Part shown: positions 7,263 to 15,800 of the stretch, one piece after another
How positions within the stretch are numbered: position 1 is the first letter of the stretch
Layout: each line of letters opens with the position of its first letter
Assembly: GCA_963808165.1 (NCBI GenBank)
Contig: CAWEET010000001.1
Location: 248,001-312,000 of the forward strand
DNA from: Thiosocius sp963808165
GTDB taxonomy: Bacteria > Pseudomonadota > Gammaproteobacteria > Chromatiales > Chromatiaceae
DNA: 64,000 bases
Direction: 5' to 3'
Program-made: the position numbers and the translations under genes
The notes under the pieces: model-generated
Told to the model about the DNA's origin: nothing
Databases searched by the model: none
The model's input: only the letters and a program-made list of their open reading frames with translations

Positions 7263-9380
7263 TTGAACCGATCTCCACACGACATCGCCGCCATCGCCTC
7301 GCGTCTCGATGAGTATCTCGAGGTCGAGTTTACCTTCATCCATACCGAGGCTTTGTCCGAGCAGTTGGCGAACATGCCCCGTGAGCGGCAGGATTTCGTG
7401 CTCGAGTGGACGCGGCGCGCTGCGGCCACCAATACCGAGCTGGCCTTCCAGTTTGCCAACCGTGCACAGGAGGCGCTGCGCGAGGTCGACGCCGATGTGG
7501 TGTCGGCCTGGTGCCTGCACGCGATGGACAGTTATGACAGGGCCGGCCTGCAGACAGCGATGGCGGTCATCCGCGATCTTGACGCGTTCCTCGCGGTGGG
7601 TCACCAGCGGGCCGCCGGGTCGCTGTTCGAAGAGGCGGTGCCGGTGCTCCTGCCGTTCGTACAGGGCCTGGAGGGCCGGCGGCTCAAGATCGAGCCGGGG
7701 GAAGTCGCCTGGACCGACGGCGAGGTGTTGTATCTGCCGGAGATCGTTGCCCGCCTGGATAATCGCGATGACAACTTTCAGCTCTTCAAGTCGATCGTTG
7801 CCCACCTGTGGGCGCAGACGCGCTACGGCACCCTGAACCCGGATCTGCCCGAGGAACTCGCACGTTTTCCCGATGCCGGCCAGGCGCAAGCGGTGTTTCA
7901 TGCGTTGGAAACCCTGCGTCTGGACGGCCGCATCGCCGGCGAGCTACCCGGCCTGTACCGTCGCATGCAGGGATTGAGCCGCGCGCTCGATGACCGAGGT
8001 TTGGCGGACAGCTGGCGACCGGCGGCGCTTGCCCTGGCAAAGTCCGAAGCGACCGTGGAGGACAGTCTGCGCTGGATGGTCGAGTTGTATGATCGCGAAC
8101 CTCCACCGCTACGCTGCTACCAGGGCCTGTTGAATCCCGTTGCGGCCAGGGAGGCACGCCTGCGCCGTCTGGAGCGCGACAAGGCCCGCCTGCGCGAGAG
8201 TCTGCGGGTGGTGGCGAAAGAGATTGCCGAGGGGCGCATCGATCGCACGCCACCGGACCGGTTCGAAGTGAGGTCGCCGGACGAGCAGGCGCAGACCGGT
8301 GCCTTGCAGGTCGAGGTCATGCTTTCCGAGCAGCCGGTGCCGCTGCCGGACCGGGTGCGTGAACAGTTGACTTCGATCCTGCTGGATCTCGGCGAGATCC
8401 CGCCCGAATACCTGACGCCTGCCGGTGAGGGTGAGTACGATGCGACTTTCTTCCAGGAGCAGTCGCTCAATCCGGAGGACGTCTGGGCCGGCACTTATCA
8501 CGAAGAGGGCGCGTTCCTTTATAACGAATGGGATACGGCGCGTCAGGCGCACAAAAAAAACTGGTGCGTGCTCCGCGAGATGGAGGTTGCGGTCGGCGAC
8601 ACGGCGTTTTACCGAGCCACCCTCGGCAAATACGCCGGGTTTCTGCACTCTTTGCGCCGCACCTTTGAGATTCTCCGCGGCGAAGATCGCTTGCTGAAGC
8701 GGCAGAGCGATGGCGACGACATCGACATCGACGCGCTGGTCGAGGCCTGGGGTGACGTGCATGTGGGTCTCGAGATGACCGATCGACTGTTCACCCGCAT
8801 GCACAAGGAGGAGCGCAACATCGCCGTGATGTTCATGGTCGATATGTCGGGGTCAACCCGTGGCTGGATCAACGAGGCCGAGCGCGAGGCGCTTATCTTG
8901 ATGGCCGAGGCACTCAATACCCTTGGGGACCGCTATGCGATCTACGGCTTTTCCGGCTGGACACGCAAGCGCTGCGAGGCTTTTCGGGTGAAGGACTTCG
9001 ACGAACCCTGGGACGAGGACGTGATCGGGCGCGTTTGCGGAATCGAGCCAAAGGACTATACGCGCATGGGGGCGCCGATTCGCCACCTGGTGCAGAAGCT
9101 CAAGCATGTCGAGGCCCGAACCAAACTCTTGGTCACCCTGTCTGACGGCAAACCGGACGATTACGATCTCGAGTACCGAGGCGAATACGGGATTGAAGAC
9201 ACGCGCCAGGCGCTGTTCGAGGCTCGCCGCGAGGGAGTCCACGCCTATTGCATAACGATTGACCGCGAGGGCCAGGACTATCTGCCACACATGTATGGGG
9301 CTGCCAACTACACGGTGCTCGATGACATTGCCAAACTCCCAATCAAGGTGTCCGATATCTATCGCCGCATCACGACCTGA
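7263..9380 (+). CDS. cbbO: CbbO/NorD-family protein with C-terminal von Willebrand A domain
   Basis: A 705-residue protein, partner of the CbbQ-type ATPase at 2523. The N-terminal half is the CbbO/NorD helical region beginning DEYLEVEF; the C-terminal 200 residues are a VWA domain with a MIDAS motif DMSGST (about 526) and a second metal-loop motif SDGKPDD (about 626), ending IPHMYG-like/IYRRIT as in NorD/CbbO. The partner pair uses ATP hydrolysis to remodel a client enzyme, Rubisco for CbbQO or nitric oxide reductase for NorQD. Length lies between typical NorD (about 630) and CbbO (about 760). The start appears to be TTG with no strong ribosome site. It is the last gene before a 220-bp gap. 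Confidence 0.8.
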   Translation: MNRSPHDIAAIASRLDEYLEVEFTFIHTEALSEQLANMPRERQDFVLEWTRRAAATNTELAFQFANRAQEALREVDADVVSAWCLHAMDSYDRAGLQTAMAVIRDLDAFLAVGHQRAAGSLFEEAVPVLLPFVQGLEGRRLKIEPGEVAWTDGEVLYLPEIVARLDNRDDNFQLFKSIVAHLWAQTRYGTLNPDLPEELARFPDAGQAQAVFHALETLRLDGRIAGELPGLYRRMQGLSRALDDRGLADSWRPAALALAKSEATVEDSLRWMVELYDREPPPLRCYQGLLNPVAAREARLRRLERDKARLRESLRVVAKEIAEGRIDRTPPDRFEVRSPDEQAQTGALQVEVMLSEQPVPLPDRVREQLTSILLDLGEIPPEYLTPAGEGEYDATFFQEQSLNPEDVWAGTYHEEGAFLYNEWDTARQAHKKNWCVLREMEVAVGDTAFYRATLGKYAGFLHSLRRTFEILRGEDRLLKRQSDGDDIDIDALVEAWGDVHVGLEMTDRLFTRMHKEERNIAVMFMVDMSGSTRGWINEAEREALILMAEALNTLGDRYAIYGFSGWTRKRCEAFRVKDFDEPWDEDVIGRVCGIEPKDYTRMGAPIRHLVQKLKHVEARTKLLVTLSDGKPDDYDLEYRGEYGIEDTRQALFEARREGVHAYCITIDREGQDYLPHMYGAANYTVLDDIAKLPIKVSDIYRRITT

Positions 9381-9607
9381 GTCCGCGGATTGGCCACGCC
9401 GCTGTGCTGTCCATGTCGGATGGGCACGTCAGGGCCGAGATCGAATCCCGGCATTGCATTCAGCCTGACGCCTTGGCAACCTCTGCGCAGCCAGTTCGCG
9501 GAACGGCCTGGCAGCGCACTGCATGTATCGTTTATTACATCGGCTTTGGTGGATCCCGGTGATGGGGTATCTCGGCATCCGCACGCTGACTAACAAGGGG
9601 GATATTG

Positions 9608-10312
9608 ATGAAATCAGTTTATATGCTGCTCGCTACCCTGCTGGCGGCGGGAGGCTCATACGGCGTACCTCACTATGGTCCGGCAAGCGGGACTGGACCG
9701 GGTCCCGGTGCTGGGCCGGAGTCGTACATGTACGGATCGGCCGTCGGCCCGCAGGTAACTGACCCGGCATTCGCGTTGCGCGCCGGCGTGGATAAGCTCC
9801 TGGCGTTTCTGGGAGCCGAGCAGAGACCCTCGGGGCAGATGTTGGCAGAGTTCCTTGAGCGCGAGATCGTCCCATTTTTCGACTTCGAGTACATGGCCGA
9901 GTCAGCCGGCGGACGTCTTTTTGAACAGCAAGGCGATCAGGAACGACAGGCCATGATCGAAGGCATCAAGACCAGCTTCCTGGCGAAGATGGCCGAGAAA
10001 CTGGGAGCCTACCAGAACCAGCAGCTGCGTTACCTCCCGCCGCGGCTGGGTAATGGCGGCCGTACCGCCCAGGTCAGTGTCGCAGTCCTCAACCCGGGTC
10101 GTTACCCGACGCGACTGGATTTTCGCCTGTATCGCAACGACGATGCCTGGAAGGTGTATGACGTTGCTGCCAACGGGCAGAGCGCGATCGTGCATTACCG
10201 AAACGAGTTGATGCGCCAGTTGACCGAAAGACGCATGCGGCAGATGCGCCCGCCAATGGGGCCGGGCGGCCCCCTTGCGCCGCGGATGCCTTACGGGGGG
10301 CCAATGGGCTGA
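9608..10312 (+). CDS. MlaC/Ttg2D-family periplasmic protein
   Basis: A 234-residue secreted protein. A signal peptide (MKSVYMLLATLLAAGG) is followed by a Gly/Pro/Tyr-rich linker, then the MlaC fold: EREIVPFFDFEYMAE, a helical segment, and DDAWKVYDVAANGQSAIVHYRNE, which matches the family signature of a WKVYDV block followed by a Tyr-Arg pair. MlaC proteins shuttle phospholipids between the Mla inner- and outer-membrane complexes. No mlaFED genes are present. Both the low-complexity N-terminal linker and the Met/Arg/Pro/Gly-rich C-terminal tail are unusual. ATG 9608 has AAGGGGG upstream. Confidence 0.75.
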   Translation: MKSVYMLLATLLAAGGSYGVPHYGPASGTGPGPGAGPESYMYGSAVGPQVTDPAFALRAGVDKLLAFLGAEQRPSGQMLAEFLEREIVPFFDFEYMAESAGGRLFEQQGDQERQAMIEGIKTSFLAKMAEKLGAYQNQQLRYLPPRLGNGGRTAQVSVAVLNPGRYPTRLDFRLYRNDDAWKVYDVAANGQSAIVHYRNELMRQLTERRMRQMRPPMGPGGPLAPRMPYGGPMG

Positions 10313-10342
10313 TCCCCGATCTTCCCGATCGAATATCCCGAC

Positions 10343-10365
10343 ACCGGGCTTCGGCCCGGTTTCCT
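10343..10365 (+). terminator. Hairpin terminator after the MlaC-family gene
   Basis: ACCGGGC-TTCG-GCCCGGT forms a perfect 7-bp stem with a UUCG tetraloop, followed by a short T-rich stretch (TTCCT). It lies between convergent genes. Confidence 0.6.
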
Positions 10366-11020
10366 ATGCCGCGTGCAAATCGATCAGGTCTTGTATGGTC
10401 TCGAGCATGGAATCAGCCCGTTCGTAGTCGACCGATACCGGCCAGTGAGCTTCGGCGATTCGCAGGCGCAGACTGGGGAAACTGCTGGCACCCATCGACC
10501 GTGCGGCTGTCATCTCTTGATCGAGCGTCGTGCGCGTCTCTGCTGAGTTCAGCAGGGCGACGAACCTTGCGCCGTCCAGGCCCAGATGCTCTGCCAGCGC
10601 CGTCAGTGTATCGGTGTCGGACGGATTGCGTGCCTCCAGATAGTAGGCGCGCTGGATTGCGTCGATCATTGCCTCTTCCAGTGAAACGTCGAGTTTGCGT
10701 GCAGCGATAACGGCACGACATGCCGGCCACGTGCTGCGTCTTGGCCGGCACCTTTCCCAGAAAGCGAAATTGAAGCGCGTGCTGGGGATGCATTGTGCGA
10801 TCCGGCGCCAGGTGTCCTGCAAATGGTGCTGCATTTCCTCCGGCATCGGCTGATCGTTATCGGGAGCGAGTCCGCCGAGCAGCCGCATCACTGTAAGCTT
10901 TGGCGGTAGACGCTCGAGCAGTTGCTCGAGCCTGGGTCGGAATCCCCAGCACCAGCTGCACATGGGGTCGTGGATATAGATCAGCCGGCTTTCCCCAGGC
11001 ATTGGCGGTTTGTTTTGCAT
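10364..11020 (-). CDS. DsbA-family (FrnE-like) thioredoxin-fold protein
   Basis: A 218-residue protein with a CxxC active site, CSWC at residues 21-24 in the context HDPMCSWCWGF, and the helical insertion plus C-terminal SFPSL cis-Pro loop of the DsbA/FrnE fold. No signal peptide is present, so it is probably cytoplasmic, unlike DsbA itself. Likely a protein-disulfide oxidoreductase or isomerase-type enzyme; substrate unknown. It is monocistronic and divergent from the next gene. Confidence 0.85.
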   Translation of the reverse strand: MQNKPPMPGESRLIYIHDPMCSWCWGFRPRLEQLLERLPPKLTVMRLLGGLAPDNDQPMPEEMQHHLQDTWRRIAQCIPSTRFNFAFWERCRPRRSTWPACRAVIAARKLDVSLEEAMIDAIQRAYYLEARNPSDTDTLTALAEHLGLDGARFVALLNSAETRTTLDQEMTAARSMGASSFPSLRLRIAEAHWPVSVDYERADSMLETIQDLIDLHAA

Positions 11021-11093
11021 ACAGGTTTGAACTTGGGGACAGGGGAAGGTTCAAAAGGAGCGTAGCCTCGAGTCTTTACTGAATACGCCAGCG

Positions 11094-11630
11094 ATGTCGC
11101 AACAGAATGATACTGAACACGATGTAACGCGATCCGGTCGGATGATGTTGATCTTTGCATGGATTGCGGGAATCGGCCTCTTGACCCTGCTGTTCCAGGA
11201 CCAACTGGAATCACGTTTCAACCCCAACACCAAGCCGCTGGTGCAGCTTGGGCCGGATGGATTGAAAGAGGTCGTGCTGGAGAGAAATGTGCAGGGACAT
11301 TACGTGGCCGATGGAATGATAAACGACACCCCGGTCACCTTTCTCATCGACACTGGTGCGACCGATGTCGCCATCCCTGAGGCATTGGCCGAGCGCTTGC
11401 GCCTCAGTCGCCAACGTGGAGGGATCAGTCAGACGGCTAATGGTCCGGTGGCCGTCTGGCAGACAGTATTGCGACAGGTTCGGCTCGGCTCGATCGAGCT
11501 GAACGATGTGCGCGCGGCCATTGTGCCGTCGATGGGCGCGCGCGATCCGGTCCTGCTCGGGATGAGCTTTCTTCGCCAGCTCGAGTTCTCGCAACGTGCT
11601 GGCCAACTGACGCTGCGCCACGCTGGGTGA
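11094..11630 (+). CDS. Membrane-anchored retropepsin-like aspartic protease (clan AA, TIGR02281 type)
   Basis: A 178-residue protein. One N-terminal TM helix (about 17-34) is followed by a single retropepsin-like domain with the catalytic motif FLIDTGATDVAIP (Asp 86) and a matching LLGMSFL motif near the C terminus. Single-domain members must dimerise to be active. The active domain probably faces the periplasm. The family is widespread in proteobacteria but substrates are mostly unknown. A bidirectional terminator follows directly. Confidence 0.85.
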   Translation: MSQQNDTEHDVTRSGRMMLIFAWIAGIGLLTLLFQDQLESRFNPNTKPLVQLGPDGLKEVVLERNVQGHYVADGMINDTPVTFLIDTGATDVAIPEALAERLRLSRQRGGISQTANGPVAVWQTVLRQVRLGSIELNDVRAAIVPSMGARDPVLLGMSFLRQLEFSQRAGQLTLRHAG

Positions 11631-11638
11631 ATCAAAGC

Positions 11639-11667
11639 AAAAAACGCCGCTTGGGGCGGCGTTTTTT
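11639..11667. terminator. Bidirectional intrinsic terminator
   Basis: A-run, then CGCCGC / GCGGCG stem (11645-11650 and 11656-11661) with a 5-base loop, then six Ts. The A-run on one side and T-run on the other let it serve both the protease gene and the convergent HU-like gene. Confidence 0.85.
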
Positions 11668-11700
11668 ATCTTCCCTGTCCGGGCTGCAACGCTTTGCCGG

Positions 11701-12087
11701 CTATCCGATGGTGTCTTTCAAAGCCTTGAGCGCGGTTATCCTGACCACTGTGGACGCGGGCTTTGCAGCGATCTTCATCGCCTCGCCGGTTGCCGGATTG
11801 CGGCCCATGCGTGCCTTGCGAGCCGGCTTCTTGACCCGACGGATCTTCACACCCGTGTCCGGGATGGTGAACTCACCAGAGCCGCGTCTCTTCATGTGGG
11901 CCTCGATCATATCGCCGAGTCCTGCGAACACATTGCCGATATCCTTCTTGGACAGGCCGGTGCTCTCGGCCAGCGCGGCAATGATCTGGGTCTTGGTCTG
12001 CTTGGTTGTGATCGCCTTGACTGCGGGCGCAGCTACCGCCGCCTTCTTCGCTGCCACCTTCTTAGCGACTTTCTTTTTTACTGCCAT
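11701..12087 (-). CDS. HU/IHF-family DNA-binding protein with Lys/Ala-rich N-terminal tail
   Basis: A 128-residue histone-like protein. Residues from about 28 on are an HU fold (TKTQIIAALAESTGLSKKDIG helix pair, then the beta-arm GRNPATGEAMKI with the DNA-intercalating Pro). The first 25 residues (MAVKKKVAKKVAAKKAAV and onward) form an unstructured basic tail absent from standard 90-residue HU. Such tails resemble those of eukaryotic linker histones and probably increase DNA affinity. AAGGAG lies upstream of the ATG. It is monocistronic with its own promoter and a shared terminator. Confidence 0.9.
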   Translation of the reverse strand: MAVKKKVAKKVAAKKAAVAAPAVKAITTKQTKTQIIAALAESTGLSKKDIGNVFAGLGDMIEAHMKRRGSGEFTIPDTGVKIRRVKKPARKARMGRNPATGEAMKIAAKPASTVVRITALKALKDTIG

Positions 12088-12826
12088 TTAGAACTCCTTC
12101 AATTGGTGGGGAAACCGCACAAAACATAGCATACAAAATGCGCCGCAATGTACAAATATCCCTTGTTTAATGCTGTCGATCCAAAATATCCGCAGATGTT
12201 TATGCGGCACAGAGATGTAGGCGTGATGCCTTGCCAACGACATGGTCGCCCATCTGCCTGATGCACACACTGCTGTTCTGGAATCGCTTCAATGCGTCAA
12301 CCGGTACCCACGAGTGTCCGCGTTGACTGGCGCAGCGATGTTCCCGTTGCGAATTGTGTGAGGGCCGCGAGCGGCGTTTCGTCGGTGCCTGCGGTGGCCC
12401 ATAGCATGTGTCGCAGTCTCGACAGACTGAGACTCGTGCTGCCGCCGTCATCATGCAAGCGTTCGATGCGCAATCTCTGGAGCAGTCATGTGGTCGGCGC
12501 CGGATGTCTGAGATGCAGTCCTCAATGGAATCCATGACAGGTTTTGCGCCTCGGCGACGGCGCCGCTAAGCACCCGGCGCTTATTGGCCGCATGTACCGC
12601 GGGTCAACTGGACCCGATATGGTTCCTGTTTGCGCTGTTGCCGGGTCACGTGAGCGGGCAGTGACTCTCGGCCGATGCGGTCGGGCTCGACCATCTGCGC
12701 GGCGTCACCCCTGTCGAACCGATGGGGGGGTGAAGTGCCCTCAGAGGCACTCAAGAACGCCCGGGTCTGGGTCGATAGAGAAGGAGGTGCGCGGGTTTTC
12801 GCGCGCCCCATCGACAGTTTTAATGA
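12088..12826. other. 740-bp region without a recognisable gene
   Basis: Apart from the HU promoter at its left end, nothing could be assigned. Short open frames on both strands (for example 12544-12834 plus and 12200-12535 minus) have compositions unlike neighbouring proteins and no ribosome sites. It should contain the promoter of the giant coiled-coil gene at 12827. Confidence 0.5.
12128..12155 (-). promoter_or_regulatory. Candidate sigma-70 promoter of the HU-like gene
   Basis: Read on the minus strand: TTGTAC (12155-12150), 16-base spacer, TATGCT (12133-12128), about 40 bases before the ATG at 12087. Matched by eye. Confidence 0.5.
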
Positions 12827-15800
12827 ATGGATAATGCCACCCGCATGACTGCCACGCTTTCCAGCGAGGAAATGGCGCGCCTCCGCGGCCTCGTCCCGTT
12901 GCACACTTTGCCGGAAGAGGCGCTCGATGAATTGATCGAGGATACCGTTTTCGAAACCGTGACGAAGGGCAAGATGCTGTTCCAGCAGGGGGACACGGAC
13001 AATAAGAACGTTTATCTGCTGAAGGGATCGGTCGCCCTGCTCTCCGGCAAGACGGTAGTGGAAAGGGTGAACACGGGTAGCGATACGGCGCGATTTCCCC
13101 TGGCCCATCAGTTACCCCGGCAGTACTCGGTTCGTGCCGAATCCAAAACACGCATAGCGCGAATCGATAGCCGCCGCCTGAGTGATCTGCTGGCACGCAC
13201 GCAAAAGGTCGATTATCAAGTCGCCGATTTCGATGCGGCAGCTGATGATGACTGGATGAGCATGCTGCTGCAGTCGGCGGTACTACAGCAGGTGCCTCCG
13301 GCCAACCTCCAGCAGGTGATCATGAACGTCGAGCAGGTGGAGCTCGCGAGCGGTGAAGACCTGATCCGCCAGGGTGATCCCGGCGACTTCTACTACATGA
13401 TTACCAAGGGTCGCGCGGTCGTCAGGCGCGACAATGGGGACGGCAAGGGGGCGTGTGAGTTGGCGACCCTTGGGCCGGGAGACGCATTCGGCGAGGAGGC
13501 ATTGCTGTCGGATAGTCCGCGCAATTCGAGCGTCACCATGCTTCAGGATGGTGAGGTGCTGAGGCTTGGCAAGGACCACTTCGTTCAGCTCATTCACAAT
13601 CCTCTGCTGGATCGCGTCGACATGCCGGCAGCACAGTCGAAGGTCGAGCAGGGTGCGATCTGGCTGGACCTGCGGACTAGCGACCAGTATGACGAATCGC
13701 ACCTGCCCGGGGCGATAAATTACCCGTTCGAATCCCTGCGCTATCAGGCCTCGAGCCTGGCCCCTGACCGGCATTACGTGCTGTACAGCAACGCTGGTGG
13801 ACGCGCGATGGCCGGGGCCTTCATGCTGACTGAGCGCGGATTCCATGTGTCGGTGCTCCAGGGGGGTGTGCAGCAGGCGCAGCCTGCGCCCGTGCCGCCT
13901 GATGAGGCTGGCGCCGACGATGATGCAGCGGCACAGGAGCGTATCCGAAAGGCAGAGGCGCGGGCGCTTGCACTTGAGGAACGTCTCAAGGAGCTGCAGC
14001 GTGACCAGGAAAATGCCACAGCCGAGCGTGAGCAGCACCTGCAGCAGGTGCGCGAGTCTGTCGACCAGGCGCGACACAAGCTGATCGCGACGGAGGAGCA
14101 GAGGCGTGAGGCGCTGGCCGCCCAGCAGAAGGCCTATGCGGAGATGGAGCAGCTGACCGGCAGCCTCGAACAGTTGCAGAACGAGCGATCTTCGTTGGTC
14201 GATCGCATGTGCGAGATCGAAGGCCTGGACAAACAGTTGCAGACGCGCCTGGCCAAGGCGGAACGCGAACTGATCGGCGAGCGCGAACGTGCGGAGTCGG
14301 CCACGAGCAGTCTGGAGGAGCTGTCGGACCGGATCTCGGAGATCATCGAGAAGCGCGAGCAGGAGCGCGAGCAGCATGCCCGTGAGCGCGGCGAGCTCAA
14401 GGAGGAGGTCACTGCGCTGCAGATGGAGCTGGAGCAGAGCCGGCTCGATATTGGGGAACTGCGAGACAAGCTCGCCCAGCGATTGGCGGCTGCCGCGGCT
14501 GAGGATGCAGCGTCCAGCGAATTGCAGCGACGCCTTGCCGAGGCCGAAGAAGCGCGGCAGGCCATGCAGTTGGAGATTGGTTCGCTGCAGGGCGAAGTTG
14601 GGGCGCTTGGCGGTCAGCTCGAGCAGCAAGCCGCTGAGCATGCACAGCAGCAAATGCAATGGCAGGAGCAGCTGGCGTCGCTGGATGGCGAGCTTGAGAC
14701 CGCGCGCGGCGAGCGCGAAGCGCAGCAGGCGAGCGCGGCAGAGGAGCTGGTCAGCGCCAGGGCGGCAACTGAAGACCTGCGTGCCGAACTCGAGTCGGCG
14801 CTGAGCGAAGCGCAACGGGCGGGACAGGAGAAAGTGGCAGCACTCGGCGAGGAGCTGGGACAGCTCCGCGCTGAAAACGAGGCCCTGAAATCGGATCTCG
14901 TATCGGGCAGCGAGGAAGCCGGCGCCGCACTCGCTCAGGCACAGGATCGCGTTGCCGAACTGGAAAAACAACTGGCCGATGAAGCGGGCTTGGCTCTGGA
15001 GCGACTGCAGGCCAAGGAAACCGAGCTCGAATCGGCAATGGCGCAGCGGCAGGCTATCGTCTCGGATCAGGAGGCGGACAGAAGTGCGCTGGAATCGGTC
15101 CGCAGCGAATATGCAGACCTGCAGCAGCGCCTGACGGATGCGGAACAGGCTCATGCCGCGCTGCACACCGAGCTCGCCGGGCTGCAGGATGAAGCCTCGA
15201 CTATCGAGTCGAGCCTGAGGGGGGAAAAGCAGCAGCTCGCCGAGTCGTTGCAACAGGAGCAGGAGCGGGCTGCCGAGCTTGAAGGGCAATTGGCCGGACA
15301 AGCGGCGTCGGCGCAGCAGTCGCTGGAAGAGATACAGTCGCGGCTGGACGAGGCAGAGGCCGAAAAGGTCGAGGCCGAGCTGCGCGTTGCCGAAATCGAA
15401 CAGCGGCTGAACGACGAGGCCGATGGCGCAGCCCGGCAGATCAGCGAGAAAGAGGCTGAACTGCAAACGACGCTGGCACTGCTCGCCGGTGAACGAGATG
15501 AAAAGGCGCAGCTGGCACAGGCGCTCGAGAGCGCCCAGGCCGAGAGTCAACAAACGCAGACGGCACTGGCCGAGGCTCGCGACGAGGCAGCGGAAAAGGA
15601 GCATCTGGCCGCCGAGCTGGATCGGCTGCGCGAGGACAAGCAGGCGCTGCAATCGCAGCTATCCTCGGGCGAAGAAGCGACGAGTCGGGCGCTGGAGCAG
15701 GCGCAGTCGCGTGCAACCGAGCTGGAGGCGCAACTTGCTGGCGGGCGTCGTGAAGCAGACGAGCGTATCGCGGCGGCCCGGGCCGAGCTGGAACAGGCGC

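Noticed and set aside
12200..12535. Short minus-strand frame upstream of the HU-like gene
   Set aside because: Cys/Arg/His-rich, unlike real proteins nearby, no recognisable motif.
12544..12834. Short plus-strand frame before the giant gene
   Set aside because: Arg/Gly/Pro-rich composition, no ribosome site, ends inside the next gene's start region.
13283..15652. 789-codon minus-strand open frame inside the giant coiled-coil gene
   Set aside because: Leu/Gln/Arg-rich mirror of the Glu/Gln/Ala coiled-coil codons; no ribosome site or family motifs.
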